From Sphingobium sp. SYK-6 (GTDB lineage: Bacteria > Pseudomonadota > Alphaproteobacteria > Sphingomonadales > Sphingomonadaceae): a DNA stretch of 64,000 nucleotides. The notes below the pieces were generated by a model, which did not search any database, was not told the origin of the DNA, and saw only the letters and a list, made by a program, of their open reading frames with translations. The position numbers were made by a program, and so were the translations under genes. The first letter of the stretch is position 1. Every line of letters starts with the position of its first letter. Shown piece after piece: positions 1 to 9,138 of the stretch. The stretch covers positions 62,001-126,000 of the forward strand of contig NC_015974.1 of the NCBI RefSeq assembly GCF_000283515.1. The letters run 5' to 3'.

Positions 1-1
1 C

Positions 2-52
2 ACCGACAGCTTCAACAATATCCGCAAGCGAGGCTGGTATGATCACCATTGA
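2..52 (+). CDS. Possible C-terminal end of an upstream gene (partial)
   Basis: The first bases stay open in frame 2 and end at TGA (50-52), giving a 16-residue tail TDSFNNIRKRGWYDHH. It would overlap the next start by 14 bases, as in a tight operon. The family cannot be named from so short a tail, and it may be chance. Confidence 0.3.
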   Translation, partial: TDSFNNIRKRGWYDHH

Positions 53-482
53 GGCCGACTGGCTGAGCGCCTTCTTCCGGCTCGCCGTGATCGGCCTGGA
101 ACTGGCGGGCACGCTGACCATCCTGGTCGGCGCGGGGCTCGCAACCTTTCTGTTTGCGCGGCGGGCGAGGGCGGGCGACCGAACCGAGGCCTATAGCACG
201 TTCCGCTCGGCGCTCGGCCGCAGCATCCTGCTCGGCCTGGAATTTCTGGTCGCCGGCGACATCGTCAAGTCGCTGGTGATCAACCCGACGCTCGACGATC
301 TCATCGTGCTGGCCGGGCTTGTGCTGGTGCGGACCTTCCTGAGCATCTCGCTCGGGGTCGAGATCAACGGTCACTGGCCCTGGGAGGAAACCCGGATGGC
401 GCGGGAGAAGGCGCGTGCGGCGTCGGATGGGTCGCCGGCGACGGCTGAGGCCGCCGGATGCGGCACACCGCGCAAGGGATAG
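39..482 (+). CDS. DUF1622 family membrane protein
   Basis: This 147-residue protein has an acidic N-terminus and about three hydrophobic segments (roughly residues 14-40, 60-80 and 85-110). The middle reads like DUF1622 proteins, a small inner-membrane family of unknown function, with a conserved LEFLVAGDIVKS stretch. The C-terminal 30 residues are charged and cytoplasmic-looking. It is the first complete gene of the copper island and is followed 14 bases later by the copper-storage-like gene, so the two may be co-transcribed. A link to copper is inferred only from the neighbourhood. Confidence 0.75.
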   Translation: MITIEADWLSAFFRLAVIGLELAGTLTILVGAGLATFLFARRARAGDRTEAYSTFRSALGRSILLGLEFLVAGDIVKSLVINPTLDDLIVLAGLVLVRTFLSISLGVEINGHWPWEETRMAREKARAASDGSPATAEAAGCGTPRKG

Positions 483-496
483 CCGATGGAGGGTGC

Positions 497-937
497 ATGA
501 TGATCGAGAGACGCGAATTGCTGATGGCGGGCGCCGGCCTTGCCGCCGCCGGAACGCTGGCTGCGCCGGCGGCGGGGCAGCAGCATCGAATGGAAGGGAT
601 GGCGATGTCGATGACGGACTGCATCGACGATTGCCTGGCTTCACACCGCATGTGCCTCGAAACCGCCGCCTGGCTGACGAAGCAAAGCAGCGCGCTGGCG
701 AGCGCGTCGTTGATCGCCATGCTGAACGACTGTGCGGAACTGTGCCAGGCGACAGCCAACTCGATGCTGCGGGAATCGGCTCTGCACCGCATCCTGTGCC
801 GCGCCTGCGCCGATGCTTGCGAGCGCTGCGCCGAGGAATGCGGGCGTCATAGCGAGGACCAGCGGATCGCGCGTTGCTCGGCCACCTGCAAGAAATGCGC
901 GGCGAGCTGCCGAATGATGGCGGACATGACCGGCTGA
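497..937 (+). CDS. Tat-exported four-helix-bundle copper-storage-like protein (Csp/DUF326)
   Basis: This 146-residue protein starts with a twin-arginine leader (ERRELLMAGAG) and an Ala-rich hydrophobic stretch, so export folded to the periplasm is likely. The mature part is helical with 14 cysteines at about 42, 46, 53, 79, 83, 101, 104, 108, 111, 115, 127, 131, 134 and 138. Their CxxxC and CxxC spacing matches the DUF326/Csp family, whose four-helix bundles bind many Cu(I) ions inside the bundle. Csp1-type members carry Tat leaders; cytosolic Csp3-type do not. I chose ATG 497 (or 500) over the upstream start because a GGAGGG-like site lies just before it and the leader then begins at residue 1. 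Confidence 0.8.
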   Translation: MMIERRELLMAGAGLAAAGTLAAPAAGQQHRMEGMAMSMTDCIDDCLASHRMCLETAAWLTKQSSALASASLIAMLNDCAELCQATANSMLRESALHRILCRACADACERCAEECGRHSEDQRIARCSATCKKCAASCRMMADMTG

Positions 938-945
938 CCACCCGC

Positions 946-961
946 TTCGCATATTACGTAT
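946..961 (+). promoter_or_regulatory. Candidate regulatory element TTCG-N4-TTACGTAT
   Basis: TTCG, four bases, then TTACGTAT lies 108 bases before the GTG start of the Met/His-rich protein gene. The same arrangement recurs at 1586-1601 and, with TTAG, at 20730-20745, each upstream of a copper-island gene. The bound factor is unknown. Confidence 0.4.
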
Positions 962-1068
962 ACTGCCGGGTCAGGACCGATACCATCTCAAGGGCAAGCT
1001 CCCGGAGGAGCGAGAAACGACCGGATCTGAAGCCGGTCGAACGGAAACCAGACTTGAAGGAATCGATA

Positions 1069-1359
1069 GTGCGCAAGAAAACGGTAGTTATCACTTCGCT
1101 CGCAGCCCTCGGCCTCCTTGCCCTCGGTGCCGGGCCTGTTCTCGCCGATGGCATGCCGTCGGACATGCCGGATCTCGAGGAGACGCTCAAGGCCAAGCCT
1201 GCGCCGGCTCAGTCCGGCACGGCCCATATGGAGGGCATGCGGCACGGCAAGGACCAGATGCACGGTGAGATGATGCGAGGCCACCGGATGGCCATGCGGG
1301 AATCGGGGAGCCAGGAGGGGGCTTCTGACATGTCGCATCGGTCGGGCGGGGGGTGCTGA
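1069..1359 (+). CDS. Small secreted Met/His-rich protein
   Basis: This 96-residue protein starts at GTG 1069, with an AAGG site eight bases upstream. It has a lysine-rich start, a hydrophobic signal (VITSLAALGLLALGAGPVLA) and a mature part rich in Met and His (HMEGMRHGKDQMHGEMM), ending in a Gly run and a terminal Cys. Such composition suits weak binding of Cu(I)/Cu(II) or Ag(I) in the periplasm. No named family is recognised. An earlier in-frame start exists at 874 but would overlap the previous gene and spoil the signal peptide. It resembles the next gene in design. Confidence 0.65.
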   Translation: MRKKTVVITSLAALGLLALGAGPVLADGMPSDMPDLEETLKAKPAPAQSGTAHMEGMRHGKDQMHGEMMRGHRMAMRESGSQEGASDMSHRSGGGC

Positions 1360-1692
1360 ACCAAAAGCCCATCAGAGGTCGGTTGATCAAAGCCTCACCA
1401 TACAAGGCGTTGGTATCGTTTGACCGGGCCGCAACGTTGGTCCGCCGTTTCCCCGGCGGGCCAATTGCGTTTCAGAATAAAGGTCTGCACGAGCTTTAAT
1501 GCGATGCAGTCATGAATCCGCTGGACCCTTGGACCATGGTTTCGCCCGCAAGATCGCGGGCCTGCCAGTCCTGATCCAGTGCGGATTCGTAACTTACGTA
1601 TTCAGACCAAAGGGCCAAGCCCGCATGAGGGGTCGGTATGGTCGCGGTCGCAAACGGCGATCGGGCAAGGACTCATCATGCGGAGAACCACA
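1360..1692. other. Intergenic region before the second Met/His-rich gene
   Basis: About 330 bases without a convincing gene. It contains the TTACGTAT element at 1586-1601; short frames that cross it look like read-through ahead of the gene that starts at 1693. Confidence 0.5.
1586..1601 (+). promoter_or_regulatory. Candidate regulatory element TTCG-N4-TTACGTAT
   Basis: Second copy of the pattern at 946-961, here 92 bases before the start of the second Met/His-rich gene. Both half-elements and their spacing are the same as in the first copy. Confidence 0.4.
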
Positions 1693-2094
1693 ATGCGAAA
1701 GACGAAACTTCTAGTCGGCGCGATCGGCTGCCTGGCGACCCTGAACTTCGCTGGCGCGGGTCTGGCGCAATCGGCACCCGCCGCGCCCCAGCACGCCCCT
1801 GCGCAGCCGAAGCCATCCACCGCCCATGCCCATCAGCAGGGGATGGATCATGGAGGGCAGCAGATGCACGACCAAATGATGCAGGATCACCAAGCCGGCA
1901 TGCAGAAGCCGCAAGGCCAGCAGGGCGCTGCGGGCATGGCCGGAATGTCTGGTGGCTCGTCGCAGGGGAGCGGTTCGAGCAAGGCTGGCAAGCCCAAGAG
2001 CGGTTGCTGCAAGATGCCGATGAAAAAGGCAAAGCCGGCCGCCAAGAAGAAACCGGCCACGCCTATGGCCGACAAGCCGATGAGCGACATGTGA
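1693..2094 (+). CDS. Secreted Met/His/Lys-rich protein of the copper island
   Basis: This 133-residue protein has a clear Sec signal (MRKTKLLVGAIGCLATLNFA, cleavage probably after GLAQ). Next come an Ala/Pro/Gln/His segment, a Met/His-rich stretch (QQGMDHGGQQMHDQMMQDH), a Gly/Ser/Met linker and a Cys-Cys plus lysine-rich tail (SGCCKMPMKKAKPAAKKK). It looks like a periplasmic metal buffer, which is inferred from composition and from the copper neighbours. ATG 1693 has GGAG seven bases upstream; ATG 1678 in the same frame is an alternative. A strong hairpin follows the stop. Confidence 0.65.
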   Translation: MRKTKLLVGAIGCLATLNFAGAGLAQSAPAAPQHAPAQPKPSTAHAHQQGMDHGGQQMHDQMMQDHQAGMQKPQGQQGAAGMAGMSGGSSQGSGSSKAGKPKSGCCKMPMKKAKPAAKKKPATPMADKPMSDM

Positions 2095-2130
2095 GGTTTC
2101 CAGCCCCGAGAACAGACCCCTGGGGCTGAG

Positions 2131-2166
2131 GGCCCGCCGCTGCCCCCGCGGCGGGCCTGTTCTTCA
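2131..2166 (+). terminator. Rho-independent terminator
   Basis: A perfect 10-bp stem (GGCCCGCCGC with GCGGCGGGCC) and a 7-base loop are followed by a short T-rich run (TGTTCTT). It lies 36 bases after the stop of the Met/His/Lys-rich gene and closes the first transcription block. Confidence 0.8.
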
Positions 2167-2536
2167 AGAGGTGTTCCAAGTTTCTAGGATTTCATAACGA
2201 GAAGCAGGCGTCCACCGCGAGAGAGAGGAGCCCGCGATGCGTAAAGCTCCAGGAGTTGGCACCGAGCTGCGGGTCCGCGCTTACGATTAAGAGGTCCGAC
2301 CAAGCATGGCCGGATCAACTTCAGTGACCTCTGCGCCGCGATTGAATGGCGAGAGCCATTGCCTGCTTAGGCGACGAGATAATCTATGAGCTGATGAGAA
2401 AATCATCGGCTTCTTTTGCGTGTCCAGCCTGGCGCTTCGTAAAAACTCTGCCTGATTTTTGTCTGCGGAACTTACTTATAGGCCGTCTCATCAGAAGGCC
2501 TACTTCATCAGGCATCGGTAAAGATGGAGACAGGCG
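2167..2536. other. Intergenic region upstream of the dehydrogenase/copA1 operon
   Basis: About 370 bases with no convincing gene. The right half (2440-2520) is locally AT-richer and probably carries the promoter for the dehydrogenase-copper operon; no specific operator was recognised. A 17-codon open frame at 2237 is too short to support. Confidence 0.4.
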
Positions 2537-4057
2537 ATGTTCGAGAAGGCGATCGGGACCATCAATGCTGCGGCGTCCTTCCGACACCGCTATGATAATT
2601 TCATCGGTGGTCGATGGAGCGCTCCAGCGAGCGGCGAGTATTTCGCGGACACGAGCCCGATCAATGGCGCCCAGATCGCCGAGTTTGCGCTGTCGACGCC
2701 GGAAGATGTCGAGCGCGCGCTCGATGCGGCGCACGCCGCCAAGGATCAATGGGCAAGGATCTCGCCCGCCGACCGCGCCAGGATTCTCAATCGCGTCGCC
2801 GACCGGCTCGAGGATAATATGGAGTTGCTGGCGCTTGCCGAGACGATCGACAACGGCAAGCCGATCCGCGAGACGCGCGCTGCCGACGTTCCGCTCGCGA
2901 TCGACCATTTCCGCTATTTCGCCGGCTGCATCCGGGCCGAGGAAGGCGGGATCTCGACGATCGATGCCGACACCATCGCCTATCATTTTCGCGAGCCGCT
3001 TGGCGTCGTCGGCCAGATCATCCCGTGGAACTTCCCGCTGCTGATGGCGGCGTGGAAGATCGCCCCGGCGCTGGCGGCGGGCAACTGCACCGTCATCAAG
3101 CCCGCATCCCAGACGCCGCTCACCTTGCTGATGTTCGCCGAGCTCACCGCCGACATCCTGCCGCCCGGCGTGCTCAATGTCGTCACCGGCCCGGGACGGA
3201 CCGTCGGCCAGGCGATCGCCGCCAATCCGCGCATCGCCAAGGTCTCGTTCACCGGCGAGACCGTCACCGGCAAGCAGATCATGCATGCGGCCGCCGACCA
3301 TCTGATCCCCCAGACGATGGAGCTTGGCGGCAAGTCGCCCAACATCTTCATGGCGGACGTGCTCGACGAGGACGATGCCTTCTTCGACAAGGCGCTCGAA
3401 GGCTTCACGCTGTTCGCGTTCAACAAGGGCGAGGTCTGCACCTGCCCGTCGCGCGCGCTGATCCATGAGTCGATCTTCGATCGCTTCATCGAGCGCGCCG
3501 TGGCGCGCGTCGCCGCGATCCGCCAGGGCGATCCGCTCGACCCCTCGGTCCAGGTCGGCGCGCAGGCGTCGGAGGACCAGCTCCACAAGATCCTGGGCTA
3601 TATCGATATCGGCAAGGCCGAGGGCGCGCAGTGTCTGGTCGGTGGCGCCAAGGCGCTGCCGGGCGGTGCGCTCGACCAGGGCTATTTCGTACAGCCGACC
3701 GTGTTCGTGGGTCAGAACCACATGCGCATCTTCCAGGAGGAGATCTTCGGTCCCGTCCTGGCGGTCACCACCTTCAAGACGGTCGAGGAGGCGATCGCAC
3801 TTGCCAACGACACCGCCTACGGTCTTGGCGCGGGCGTCTGGACCCGGAGCGGCAACACCGCCTACCGTCTGGGCCGCGCGATCGAGGCCGGGCGGGTCTG
3901 GACCAACTGCTATCACCAGTACCCCGCCCATGCCGCCTTCGGCGGATACAAGGCGTCGGGCTTCGGGCGTGAAAATCACCGGATGATGCTCGACCATTAT
4001 CAGCAGACCAAGAACCTGCTCGTCTCCTATGACGAGCACGCGCTCGGCCTGTTCTGA
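2537..4057 (+). CDS. NAD(P)-dependent aldehyde dehydrogenase (ExaC/AldB-like)
   Basis: This 506-residue protein has the full aldehyde dehydrogenase fold at the usual length. Visible motifs are PWNFP (about 163-167), the nucleotide-binding FTGETVTGK (238-246), the general base Glu in MELGGKSPN (E262) and the catalytic Cys in [10 protein letters not shown] (C301). The N-terminus and the CTCPS context fit the ExaC/AcoD/AldB group, which oxidises short aliphatic aldehydes such as acetaldehyde. It is followed 26 bases later by an alcohol dehydrogenase, then by copA1, so alcohol and aldehyde metabolism seems co-expressed with copper resistance. The substrate is inferred. Confidence 0.9.
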   Translation: MFEKAIGTINAAASFRHRYDNFIGGRWSAPASGEYFADTSPINGAQIAEFALSTPEDVERALDAAHAAKDQWARISPADRARILNRVADRLEDNMELLALAETIDNGKPIRETRAADVPLAIDHFRYFAGCIRAEEGGISTIDADTIAYHFREPLGVVGQIIPWNFPLLMAAWKIAPALAAGNCTVIKPASQTPLTLLMFAELTADILPPGVLNVVTGPGRTVGQAIAANPRIAKVSFTGETVTGKQIMHAAADHLIPQTMELGGKSPNIFMADVLDEDDAFFDKALEGFTLFAFNKGEVCTCPSRALIHESIFDRFIERAVARVAAIRQGDPLDPSVQVGAQASEDQLHKILGYIDIGKAEGAQCLVGGAKALPGGALDQGYFVQPTVFVGQNHMRIFQEEIFGPVLAVTTFKTVEEAIALANDTAYGLGAGVWTRSGNTAYRLGRAIEAGRVWTNCYHQYPAHAAFGGYKASGFGRENHRMMLDHYQQTKNLLVSYDEHALGLF

Positions 4058-4083
4058 CCCCTCGCTCAAAAGGAGAAACGGAC

Positions 4084-5109
4084 ATGGCGAAAACCATGAA
4101 GGCGGCGGTCGTCCGCGAATTCGGCAAGCCCCTGGTCATCGAGGACGCGCCGATCCCGACGGTCGGCCCCGGGCAGATCCTGGTCAAGATTGCGGCAACC
4201 GGCGTGTGCCATACCGACCTGCACGCGGCAGAAGGGGACTGGCCGGTCAAACCCAACCCGCCCTTCATTCCTGGCCATGAAGGCGTCGGGCATGTCGCCG
4301 CCGTCGGTGCGGGCGTCACCCATGTGAAGGAAGGCGACCGGGTCGGCGTGCCCTGGCTCTACACCGCCTGCGGGCATTGCGTGCATTGCCTGGGTGGCTG
4401 GGAGACGCTTTGCCACGAACAGCAGAACACCGGCTATTCGGTCAATGGCAGCTTTGCCGAATATGTCCTCGCCGATCCCAACTATGTTGGTCACCTTCCC
4501 GACAATGTCGACTTCCTCGACATTGCGCCGATCCTCTGCGCGGGCGTCACCGTCTACAAGGGATTGAAGGCCACCGAGGCCCGACCCGGCGAGTGGGTGG
4601 TCGTCTCAGGGATCGGCGGGCTCGGCCACATGGCGGTGCAATATGCCCGTGCCATGGGTCTCAATGTGGCCGCGGTCGACATCGACGATAGCAAGCTCGA
4701 CCTCGCTACACGCCTTGGCGCCACACTGACGGTCAACGCGCACAGCGAGGACCCTTCGGCAGCGCTCAAGAAGGCGATAGGCGGCGCGCACGGAGCGCTC
4801 GTCACCGCCGTTTCGCCCAAGGCGTTCCAGCAGGCGCTCGGCATGGTCCGGCGCGGCGGCACGGTCGCGCTCAATGGTCTGCCGCCGGGCGACTTCCCGC
4901 TGTCGATCTTCGACACCGTGCTGAACGGCATTACCGTGCGAGGCTCGATCGTCGGCACGCGGCTCGATCTGCTCGAGGCACTGGCGTTCGCCGGCGACGG
5001 CAAGGTCAAGGCCACGGTCCATGCAGACAAGCTGGAGAACATCAACGACGTCTTCTCCCGCATGCACCATGGCGACATCGAGGGCCGGATCGTCCTCGAC
5101 CTCGCCTGA
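4084..5109 (+). CDS. adhP: Zinc-dependent alcohol dehydrogenase (AdhP type)
   Basis: This 341-residue medium-chain dehydrogenase has the catalytic zinc ligands (C42 in GVCHTDLH, H65-E66 in GHEGVGH), the four structural-zinc cysteines (about C96, C99, C102, C110) and a Rossmann motif GIGGLGHMA near 176-184. Length and motifs match AdhP, the propanol-preferring or ethanol dehydrogenase. It lies 26 bases after the aldehyde dehydrogenase, with an AAAAGGAG site, and 25 bases before copA1. Together with the aldehyde dehydrogenase it would oxidise short alcohols to acids. Confidence 0.92.
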   Translation: MAKTMKAAVVREFGKPLVIEDAPIPTVGPGQILVKIAATGVCHTDLHAAEGDWPVKPNPPFIPGHEGVGHVAAVGAGVTHVKEGDRVGVPWLYTACGHCVHCLGGWETLCHEQQNTGYSVNGSFAEYVLADPNYVGHLPDNVDFLDIAPILCAGVTVYKGLKATEARPGEWVVVSGIGGLGHMAVQYARAMGLNVAAVDIDDSKLDLATRLGATLTVNAHSEDPSAALKKAIGGAHGALVTAVSPKAFQQALGMVRRGGTVALNGLPPGDFPLSIFDTVLNGITVRGSIVGTRLDLLEALAFAGDGKVKATVHADKLENINDVFSRMHHGDIEGRIVLDLA

Positions 5110-5134
5110 ACCCGACTTCGCGAAAGTACAGTTC

Positions 5135-6841
5135 ATGTCTCCCTTACATATCCGGCCGATCGCACGGCGCCGTTTCGTCCAGGGGCTGGCGATCGGCGGC
5201 GCGGTTGCCGGCTTCGCCCCGGCGCTTCTCGCGCGATCCGCCCCAGTCTCGCCCGCCGAGCTTAGCGGGACCGAGTTCGACCTCGAGATCGCCGAGCTGC
5301 CAGTCAACTTCACCGGCAAACGCCGTATCGCGACCGCCGTGAACGGCAGCGTGCCCGCGCCGGTCCTGCGCCTGCGCGAAGGCGACACGGTCACGCTCCG
5401 TGTGCGCAACGGCCTCAAGGAGATGTCGAGCATCCATTGGCACGGCATCATCGTGCCGGCGGAGATGGACGGCGTGCCCGGCATCAGCTTTGCCGGCATC
5501 GCGCCGGGCGAGACCTTCACCTATCGCTTCGAGGTCCGCCAGAGCGGAACCTACTGGTATCACGCTCACACGCTCGCCGAGCAGACGGGACTCTATGGAG
5601 CGATCATCGTGGAGCCGAAACAGGCGCCGGCGGCGCGGGCGCCCGATCGCGACTATTGCATCGTGCTCAGCGACTGGTCGGACGAGCCGCCGCTGCAGAT
5701 CTTCCTCAATCTCAAGAAGCAGAGCAGCTACTATAATTTTGCGCAGCCGACAGCCGGCGACTTCCTCAAGGATGTCGGCGCCATGGGCCTTGGGAAGGCG
5801 CTCGAGCGGCGGCGGATGTGGAACAGCTCGCGGATGAACCCGACCGACTACAGCGATGTCTCTGCCGCGACCTACACCTATCTGATGAACGGCGCGCCGC
5901 CCGCCGGCAACTGGACCGGTATCGCCGCGCCCGGCGAACGCGTGCGCCTGCGCTTCGTCGGCGCGGGGACGGCGACGTTCTTCGACGTGCGGATCCCGGG
6001 GGTCGAGCTGACGGTCGTATCGGCCGACGGGCAGCCGGTCGAGCCGGTCACGGTCGAGGAATTCCGGATCGGCCCGGGCGAGACCTATGACGTCGAGTTC
6101 ACCATGCCCGAGGGCGGCGCCCGCACCATCTTCGCGCAGGCGATCGATCGGAGCGGCTATGCCCGCGGCACGATCGCACCGGCTCCGGGCATGGCGGCAG
6201 CCGTGCCGCCGCTCGATGCCCGGACCTGGCTCGAGCCGGTCGACATGATGGGCGCGATGGCGACGATGGGCGCAATGGGAGGCGACGCGCATGCCGGGCA
6301 CGGCATGACCGAGATGCCGGCCAGGGCACAGCACGCCCGCACCGAATATGGCGCCAATACCGACATGCGCGTCGACTATCCCCGCACCAATCTGGACGAT
6401 CCCGGCGCCGGGCTGCGCGGGCGCGGCTGGCGCGTGCTGACGCTGGCCGATCTGCGCACGCCGGGCGGCGATCCCGACCCGCGCGAGCCCGAGCGCGACA
6501 TCGAGCTGCATCTGACGGGCAATATGGAACGGTTCATCTGGTCGCTCGACGGCATCAAGCTCAACGATTCCCGGCCGCTGCATTTCAAGCCGAACGAGCG
6601 GCTGCGCGTCACCTTCGTCAACGACACGATGATGGCGCATCCGATGCATCTGCACGGCATGTGGAGCGATGTCGAAGGCCCGGACGGCGCCTTCCAGGTC
6701 CGCAAGCATACGGTCGTGGTCCAGCCCGCCCAGCGGGTGAGCTTCCGCGTCACCGCCGACGCCATGGGCCGATGGGCCTTCCACTGCCATCTGCTCTATC
6801 ACATGGCGGCCGGCATGTTCCGGGAGGTGGTGGTCGCATGA
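5135..6841 (+). CDS. copA: Copper-resistance multicopper oxidase CopA (copy 1)
   Basis: This 568-residue protein has a Tat leader (ARRRFVQGLAIGGAVAG), as expected of periplasmic CopA/PcoA oxidases that convert Cu(I) to less toxic Cu(II). The copper ligands are visible: HWHG (101-104), WYHAH (141-145), HPMHLHG (about 502-508) and HCHLLYHMAAGMF (about 550-562). A Met-rich stretch (DMMGAMATMGAMGGDAHAGHG) lies near 365-390 and is shorter than in copy 2. ATG 5135 was chosen because it places the twin arginines at the N-terminus; upstream codons overlap adhP. It shares an ATGA overlap with copB1. Confidence 0.93.
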   Translation: MSPLHIRPIARRRFVQGLAIGGAVAGFAPALLARSAPVSPAELSGTEFDLEIAELPVNFTGKRRIATAVNGSVPAPVLRLREGDTVTLRVRNGLKEMSSIHWHGIIVPAEMDGVPGISFAGIAPGETFTYRFEVRQSGTYWYHAHTLAEQTGLYGAIIVEPKQAPAARAPDRDYCIVLSDWSDEPPLQIFLNLKKQSSYYNFAQPTAGDFLKDVGAMGLGKALERRRMWNSSRMNPTDYSDVSAATYTYLMNGAPPAGNWTGIAAPGERVRLRFVGAGTATFFDVRIPGVELTVVSADGQPVEPVTVEEFRIGPGETYDVEFTMPEGGARTIFAQAIDRSGYARGTIAPAPGMAAAVPPLDARTWLEPVDMMGAMATMGAMGGDAHAGHGMTEMPARAQHARTEYGANTDMRVDYPRTNLDDPGAGLRGRGWRVLTLADLRTPGGDPDPREPERDIELHLTGNMERFIWSLDGIKLNDSRPLHFKPNERLRVTFVNDTMMAHPMHLHGMWSDVEGPDGAFQVRKHTVVVQPAQRVSFRVTADAMGRWAFHCHLLYHMAAGMFREVVVA

Positions 6842-7824
6842 TCCGGATTATCCCCTCGCGCGGCATTGCTCTTGGCGTTGCCCTCTTCCTGGCGCCGGCG
6901 ATCACGGCTCCCGCCCTCGCGCAGGATGCCTTGCCCCCGTCGCCCGCCGCCACCCCTGCCCAAACGGCCACTCCCGATCCAAACTCACCTTCCGCGCAAG
7001 GCTCTCAGGAGCATGCGGGCATGGACATGCCGGGCATGGATATGACCGACACGAAGGCGTCCGGTAACGGCGCCACGATGGACATGGGCTCGATGCAGGG
7101 TGGCAAGGCCCCGCCGGACGCGCGCAACTCGGACGATTATGCCGACGGCTATCGCAACTCGACGCTGCCGGGCTATGAGATGGCCGACAAGCTCTCGATC
7201 CCCAAGATACTTGTGGATGAGCTCGAGTTCACCAGCGGCAACGAGGGTCAGGGCGTGGGCTGGACCGTGCTCGTCACCAAGGGTCAGGACAATGACAAGC
7301 TCTGGCTGCGCAGCCAGGGGCTCAAGAACTCCCGCGACCAACGTCTCGATCCGGAGAGCAGCGTCGAGGCGCTGTGGTGGCACAGCAAGAACCCGTTCTG
7401 GGGCACGCTGCTCGGGGTCAGGCAGGATCTCGGCAAGGGTGCGACCACCTGGCTCGCCGCCGGCGTCGAGGGACTGGCGCCCTATTGGTTCGACGTCCAG
7501 CTCACCGGCTATGTAGGAACCGATGGGCGTCTCGCGGCGCGCGCCAAGGCCTCCTATGAGGTCCTGTTCACCAATCGGTTGATCCTTACGCCGCAGGTGG
7601 AAACCAATATCTATTCGAAGCGGTCGAGCGATCGGCAGCTCGGCAGCGGCTTCAGCAATGTCGAGCTGAGCGGACGGTTGCGCTACGAGGTGTCGCGCAA
7701 GTTCGCGCCCTATATCGGCTTCGTCTGGGAGCGCGCATTTGACGGCACGGCCGATTTCCGTCGCCTGCGCAGGGAAGGGCCTTCCGAACACAGGCTGGTG
7801 ATCGGCTTGCGCGCCTGGTGGTGA
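6838..7824 (+). CDS. copB: Copper-resistance outer-membrane protein CopB (copy 1)
   Basis: This 328-residue protein has a signal peptide (cleavage near APALAQ), a Met-rich N-terminal stretch (HAGMDMPGMDMTD) and a C-terminal CopB/PcoB domain with alternating beta-strand patterns ending in a terminal Trp (LRAWW), typical of an outer-membrane barrel. CopB works with CopA in periplasmic copper sequestration or export. The start overlaps the copA stop (ATGA), and the end overlaps the GTG start of the MFS gene, so the three are translationally coupled. Confidence 0.9.
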   Translation: MIRIIPSRGIALGVALFLAPAITAPALAQDALPPSPAATPAQTATPDPNSPSAQGSQEHAGMDMPGMDMTDTKASGNGATMDMGSMQGGKAPPDARNSDDYADGYRNSTLPGYEMADKLSIPKILVDELEFTSGNEGQGVGWTVLVTKGQDNDKLWLRSQGLKNSRDQRLDPESSVEALWWHSKNPFWGTLLGVRQDLGKGATTWLAAGVEGLAPYWFDVQLTGYVGTDGRLAARAKASYEVLFTNRLILTPQVETNIYSKRSSDRQLGSGFSNVELSGRLRYEVSRKFAPYIGFVWERAFDGTADFRRLRREGPSEHRLVIGLRAWW

Positions 7825-9059
7825 TCCGCGGATGGCCACTCGAGGGATCGACCGCGAACGCGCCGCGTGACAAGGCTGGATCGCAAGCCAACGGTCGCTG
7901 GCCGGCCTCCTTTTTCGTCTTGTTGCTCGCGGCGGCTGCGGCGTCGGCGGGACAGACGGCCATTCTCGCCTTCCTTCCGGCACTGGTCGACCCGGCTCGT
8001 GGCGCGCTATCGTCAAGCGCTCATGATTTTCACGTCGCGAGCCTGACTGCGGTCCATCCCCTGGCAGCCTTGCTGGCGGCGCCGCTCTGGGGCTGGATCG
8101 CGGACCGGGTCGACTATCGGGCGATGTTGCGCGCAGCGCTGGTCATCCTCGCGCTGGTGACCGCGCCGATCGGCCTCGTCGGGTTGCCTGAGCTTTATGC
8201 ATTGCGTCTGGTGGCGGGGATGGCGTCGGCCGCCATCATACCGTTGGGCTTGCTCTGCGCGAGCTTTGCCGCAAGCGGGCGCGCGGACCAGGCGCGCCGC
8301 TTCACCTGGCTGACCGCCTTCGTGTTTCTGGGCGATCTCGCCGGTCCGCTGGTGGCGGAGGTCTCGGCCGCGATCCTGCCCCGCGCTCCCCTCATGATCC
8401 TCGCTCTCGGCATCGGTGCCGTCGGGGCGGCGCTTTGCGCCGTGCGTCTGCCGCGCTGGTGTGCACCTTGCATCGATGGCGGAGACCTGCCCGCGCCTAC
8501 GCTCGGCGCGACGTTGATCCTGCTTTTTATCACGATCGTCGCGGGCGGCGGGCTGGCGGCGATGCATGTCAATCTCCTGGTGACGCGGAGCGCCATTTCG
8601 CTGAGCCGCGAAGAGATCGCCTGGATGCTCAGTCTCTGCGGATTGGGCATGCTGGCGGCACAGATCTTCCATGCAAAGCTGGATTGGCTGGTCACTGTGC
8701 CGAGGCGGCTTGCCGGATTGACGCTGGGCCTGCTGGCTGTGGCACTTTTCATGTTTCCTGTCGCCGCGAGTATGGCCGAGCTCAGTGGGATCATCGTTGC
8801 TGCCGGCTGGAGCTCGGCAACCCTTCGATTGGTCACCAGCTTCTGGATCAGCGGCGGCGGGGCCCCTTCAGGCGTGAAGCTCGGTTTCCAGCATTCCGCC
8901 GCCAGCATCGGGCAGGCGCTCGCGCCGCTGGCGATAGCCATCGTCGCTCCCGGGGCGCAGCCGCTCGTTCTGTGGGGGATTGGTGGTCTATCGCTAGCGC
9001 TGCTTGTGTCCCTGCCGCTAGCCTGGAGGCCGCCCGCCATCGTAAAATCATCTGCGTGA
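7818..9059 (+). CDS. Major facilitator superfamily transporter
   Basis: This 413-residue protein has about twelve hydrophobic segments and an MFS loop 2-3-like motif (GWIADRVDYRAML, near 94-106). It is most like drug/metabolite efflux members; the substrate cannot be read from sequence. The GTG start overlaps the copB1 stop, which places it at the end of the adh-copA-copB operon. A role in copper or copper-chelate export is only an inference from position. Confidence 0.75.
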   Translation: MVIRGWPLEGSTANAPRDKAGSQANGRWPASFFVLLLAAAAASAGQTAILAFLPALVDPARGALSSSAHDFHVASLTAVHPLAALLAAPLWGWIADRVDYRAMLRAALVILALVTAPIGLVGLPELYALRLVAGMASAAIIPLGLLCASFAASGRADQARRFTWLTAFVFLGDLAGPLVAEVSAAILPRAPLMILALGIGAVGAALCAVRLPRWCAPCIDGGDLPAPTLGATLILLFITIVAGGGLAAMHVNLLVTRSAISLSREEIAWMLSLCGLGMLAAQIFHAKLDWLVTVPRRLAGLTLGLLAVALFMFPVAASMAELSGIIVAAGWSSATLRLVTSFWISGGGAPSGVKLGFQHSAASIGQALAPLAIAIVAPGAQPLVLWGIGGLSLALLVSLPLAWRPPAIVKSSA

Positions 9060-9060
9060 T

Positions 9061-9087
9061 GAGGGGAGGGGCGCATTGATGCGTATA
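9061..9087 (+). promoter_or_regulatory. Candidate ECF-sigma promoter (DUF411 gene)
   Basis: GAGGGG (9061-9066), 13 bases, then TGCGTATA (9080-9087), starting one base after the MFS stop and 52 bases before the DUF411 start. The same hexamer-spacer-octamer occurs before copC and copA2, and nearly so before the sigma operon. Confidence 0.55.
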
Positions 9088-9138
9088 GAAAAGAAGGGGC
9101 CTCTGCCCCATGCTTATCGTTCTTCCGGGAGTCATTTC

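Noticed and set aside
2237-2290. 17-codon open frame with ATG after a GAGAGGAG-like site
   Set aside because: Too short to support, with no sign of a leader-peptide attenuator.
2384-4069. Long minus-strand open frame opposite the aldehyde dehydrogenase
   Set aside because: It mirrors the strong codon bias of the plus-strand gene; its protein is an Arg/Asp-rich shadow without motifs.
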